Below are positions 63,031 to 64,000 of a stretch of DNA of 64,000 nt, piece after piece. The stretch comes from BHER01 sp051652245. Its GTDB lineage: Bacteria; Bacillota_I; Bacilli_A; Culicoidibacterales; Culicoidibacteraceae. Numbering within the stretch: the first letter of the stretch is position 1; each line of letters begins with the position of its first letter. The notes under the pieces are model-generated. The model ran no database searches. It was given only the letters and a program-made list of their open reading frames with translations, and had not been told where the DNA came from. Both the position numbers and the translations under genes were made by a program. The stretch is from the NCBI GenBank assembly GCA_051652245.1, contig JBOFTV010000032.1:4661-68660 (forward strand), in the 5' to 3' direction.

Positions 63031-63756
63031 TTATATCTTGATGCTTACTTCAATTGTATAGGCAAATTCTGAATCCGCCGCAATTTCAATTGTGTATTCA
63101 AGTGGTATTTGATTGCAATAACCAATTCGCTCGATTTGAAGTGCTGCTGATCCTTCCTTCCTTTTTAAATGCGCTGCAACAACTGCATTCATTTCAACTG
63201 CTCTAAACGTATCTGTTGCATCACTGATTTTAAGATTATACTTTTCATTTAGGGTTTTATATAAACCATTTTTCTCCAGATCTGCTTTAGTCAGTCCGCC
63301 AACTAGCTCACTTGCTAAATACGTTGTTTCATATAATTTTTCTGTGCCATCAACAAAGCGTAAGCGGATGATTTCATAAACTTCTGCCTCTGTTTGGAGC
63401 ATTGTTGCAATTGCTTTTGTTGCTTTAATGAGCTTAAATGAGATAACCTCTGTCTTTGGAACTAGTCCAATTCTTTTCATTTCTTCATCAAAACTATGCC
63501 TTATGCCAAAACTTTGCTTGTAACGCTGCTGCTTGACATAGGTTCCTTTGCCATGAATTACTTCAATGTAACCATCTTTTTCTAACTCACTTAATGCTTG
63601 CCTTACTGTTGTTCGGCTTACATTATATTTTATACACATTTCGTTTTCAAAGGGGAGCTTGTCGCCCTCTTTAAATTCTTTTACTGTAATTTGCTCAATT
63701 AGAATATCAATCAGTTGTACATAGAGTGGTACTCTACTCTTTTTGTCAATATTCAT
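63031..63756 (-). CDS. GntR-family (HutC/UTRA) repressor of the amino-sugar PTS operon
   Basis: A 241-aa regulator with N-terminal winged helix (LPFENEMCIKYNVSRTTVRQ, then ALSELEKDGYIEVI, then GKGTYV) and a C-terminal UTRA ligand domain (about 85-235). The HutC group often senses phosphorylated amino sugars, as NagR does. It is the first gene of the operon and its promoter is covered by a 24-bp palindrome, so it represses itself and the downstream PTS genes. Confidence 0.9.
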   Translation of the reverse strand: MNIDKKSRVPLYVQLIDILIEQITVKEFKEGDKLPFENEMCIKYNVSRTTVRQALSELEKDGYIEVIHGKGTYVKQQRYKQSFGIRHSFDEEMKRIGLVPKTEVISFKLIKATKAIATMLQTEAEVYEIIRLRFVDGTEKLYETTYLASELVGGLTKADLEKNGLYKTLNEKYNLKISDATDTFRAVEMNAVVAAHLKRKEGSAALQIERIGYCNQIPLEYTIEIAADSEFAYTIEVSIKI

Positions 63757-63777
63757 GACTGCTTCCTCTCCTCCCTA

Positions 63778-63813
63778 AGAGATAATGATATCATTATCTC
63801 TATAACTAGTCAA
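63778..63813 (-). promoter_or_regulatory. Promoter with 24-bp perfect operator palindrome
   Basis: Minus-strand -35 TTGACT (63808-63813) and -10 TATCAT (63785-63790) have 17-base spacing. A perfect palindrome with half-site AGAGATAATGAT (63778-63801) covers the -10, so repressor binding excludes RNA polymerase. Confidence 0.82.
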
Positions 63814-63835
63814 GTAAAATATACAACTGTAAAAT

Positions 63836-63872
63836 AAAAAATGCCCTCCACACAAAGTGAACGACATTTTTT
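63836..63872 (-). terminator. Terminator of the oligopeptide-binding protein gene
   Basis: AAAAAATGTC and GGCATTTTTT form a 10-bp stem on the minus strand (one G-U pair), ten bases after the stop codon at 63882. Confidence 0.65.
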
Positions 63873-63881
63873 ACATTATTA

Positions 63882-64000
63882 TTACACTAATTCCACATTT
63901 TTATAGTAAACCGTCGGTGAAATTGGTGCTAGTTGATAATTTTTAACATATGGTTTAATATTATACTTCCTTCCTGTCTGGTATAGTGGTATAAATGTTC
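63882..64000 (-). CDS. Oligopeptide ABC substrate-binding protein, C-terminal fragment
   Basis: The frame is open from the right edge to a TAA at 63882-63884. The readable end includes IPLYQTGRKYNIKPYVKNY and YYKNVELV, the typical last strand of OppA-type peptide-binding proteins (family 5 solute-binding). The rest lies outside the window. Confidence 0.65.
   Translation of the reverse strand, partial: TFIPLYQTGRKYNIKPYVKNYQLAPISPTVYYKNVELV

Noticed and set aside
1..64000. CRISPR arrays, tRNA or rRNA genes, replication origin
   Set aside because: No regularly spaced repeats, cloverleaf-like sequences, rRNA segments or DnaA-box clusters were seen on reading both strands.

Overview
The window comes from a low-GC Bacillota (Firmicutes) chromosome. 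Supporting signs are the AT-rich sequence, strong AGGAGG-type ribosome binding sites, an LPQTG sortase-anchored surface protein, PTS-centred sugar uptake, CcpA-type cre boxes and PRD, RpiR and GntR regulators. No rRNA, tRNA or single-copy marker gene is present, so I do not name a genus. Most genes lie on the minus strand. TGA behaves as an ordinary stop codon.

Layout. 1-3478: a TPR lipoprotein (cut by the left edge) and an internalin-like leucine-rich-repeat surface protein behind a cre box. 3532-18383: a large uronate operon read right to left. It holds a GntR repressor, a CUT1 ABC importer, UxuA, three Gfo/Idh/MocA oxidoreductases, UxuB, UxaC, an MFS carrier, KDPG aldolase, KDG kinase and a GH13 glucosidase. 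Together these take glucuronate to pyruvate and glyceraldehyde-3-phosphate. 18332-27270: an island of about 8.5 kb between two 98% identical direct copies of the 3' end of a PTS-regulator gene. It carries a secreted cysteine-containing peptide, one ABC ATPase with three FtsX-type permeases, a membrane-anchored protein and decayed IS66/IS1182 remnants.

26926-34753: the L-ascorbate (ula) operon ulaGABCDEF followed by its PRD-type regulator. 34861-35266: a gene-free stretch that can fold on the minus strand into four hairpins with C-rich loops plus a terminator, and is a candidate small RNA. 35416-41313: an operon of unknown substrate (FAD oxidase, SDR, FGGY kinase, MFS carrier, RpiR regulator) with a structured leader. 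41718-42143: an orphan, catalytically dead C39-peptidase-like domain. 42305-45887: a plus-strand beta-glucoside operon (GH1, RpiR, PTS EIIC).

45914-59216: a SNF2/SWIM helicase, a complete Wadjet operon (jetABCD) and a restriction-modification locus with one C5 methyltransferase and two endonuclease genes, one Sau3AI/MutH-like and one BglII/BstYI-like. 59282-63813: a small hypothetical protein and an amino-sugar operon (GntR/UTRA repressor, mannose-family PTS B, C, D, A and a NagB-type deaminase) with a 24-bp operator palindrome over the promoter. 63882-64000: the C-terminus of an oligopeptide-binding protein.

All family calls come from reading motifs and remembered families. No database search was run.
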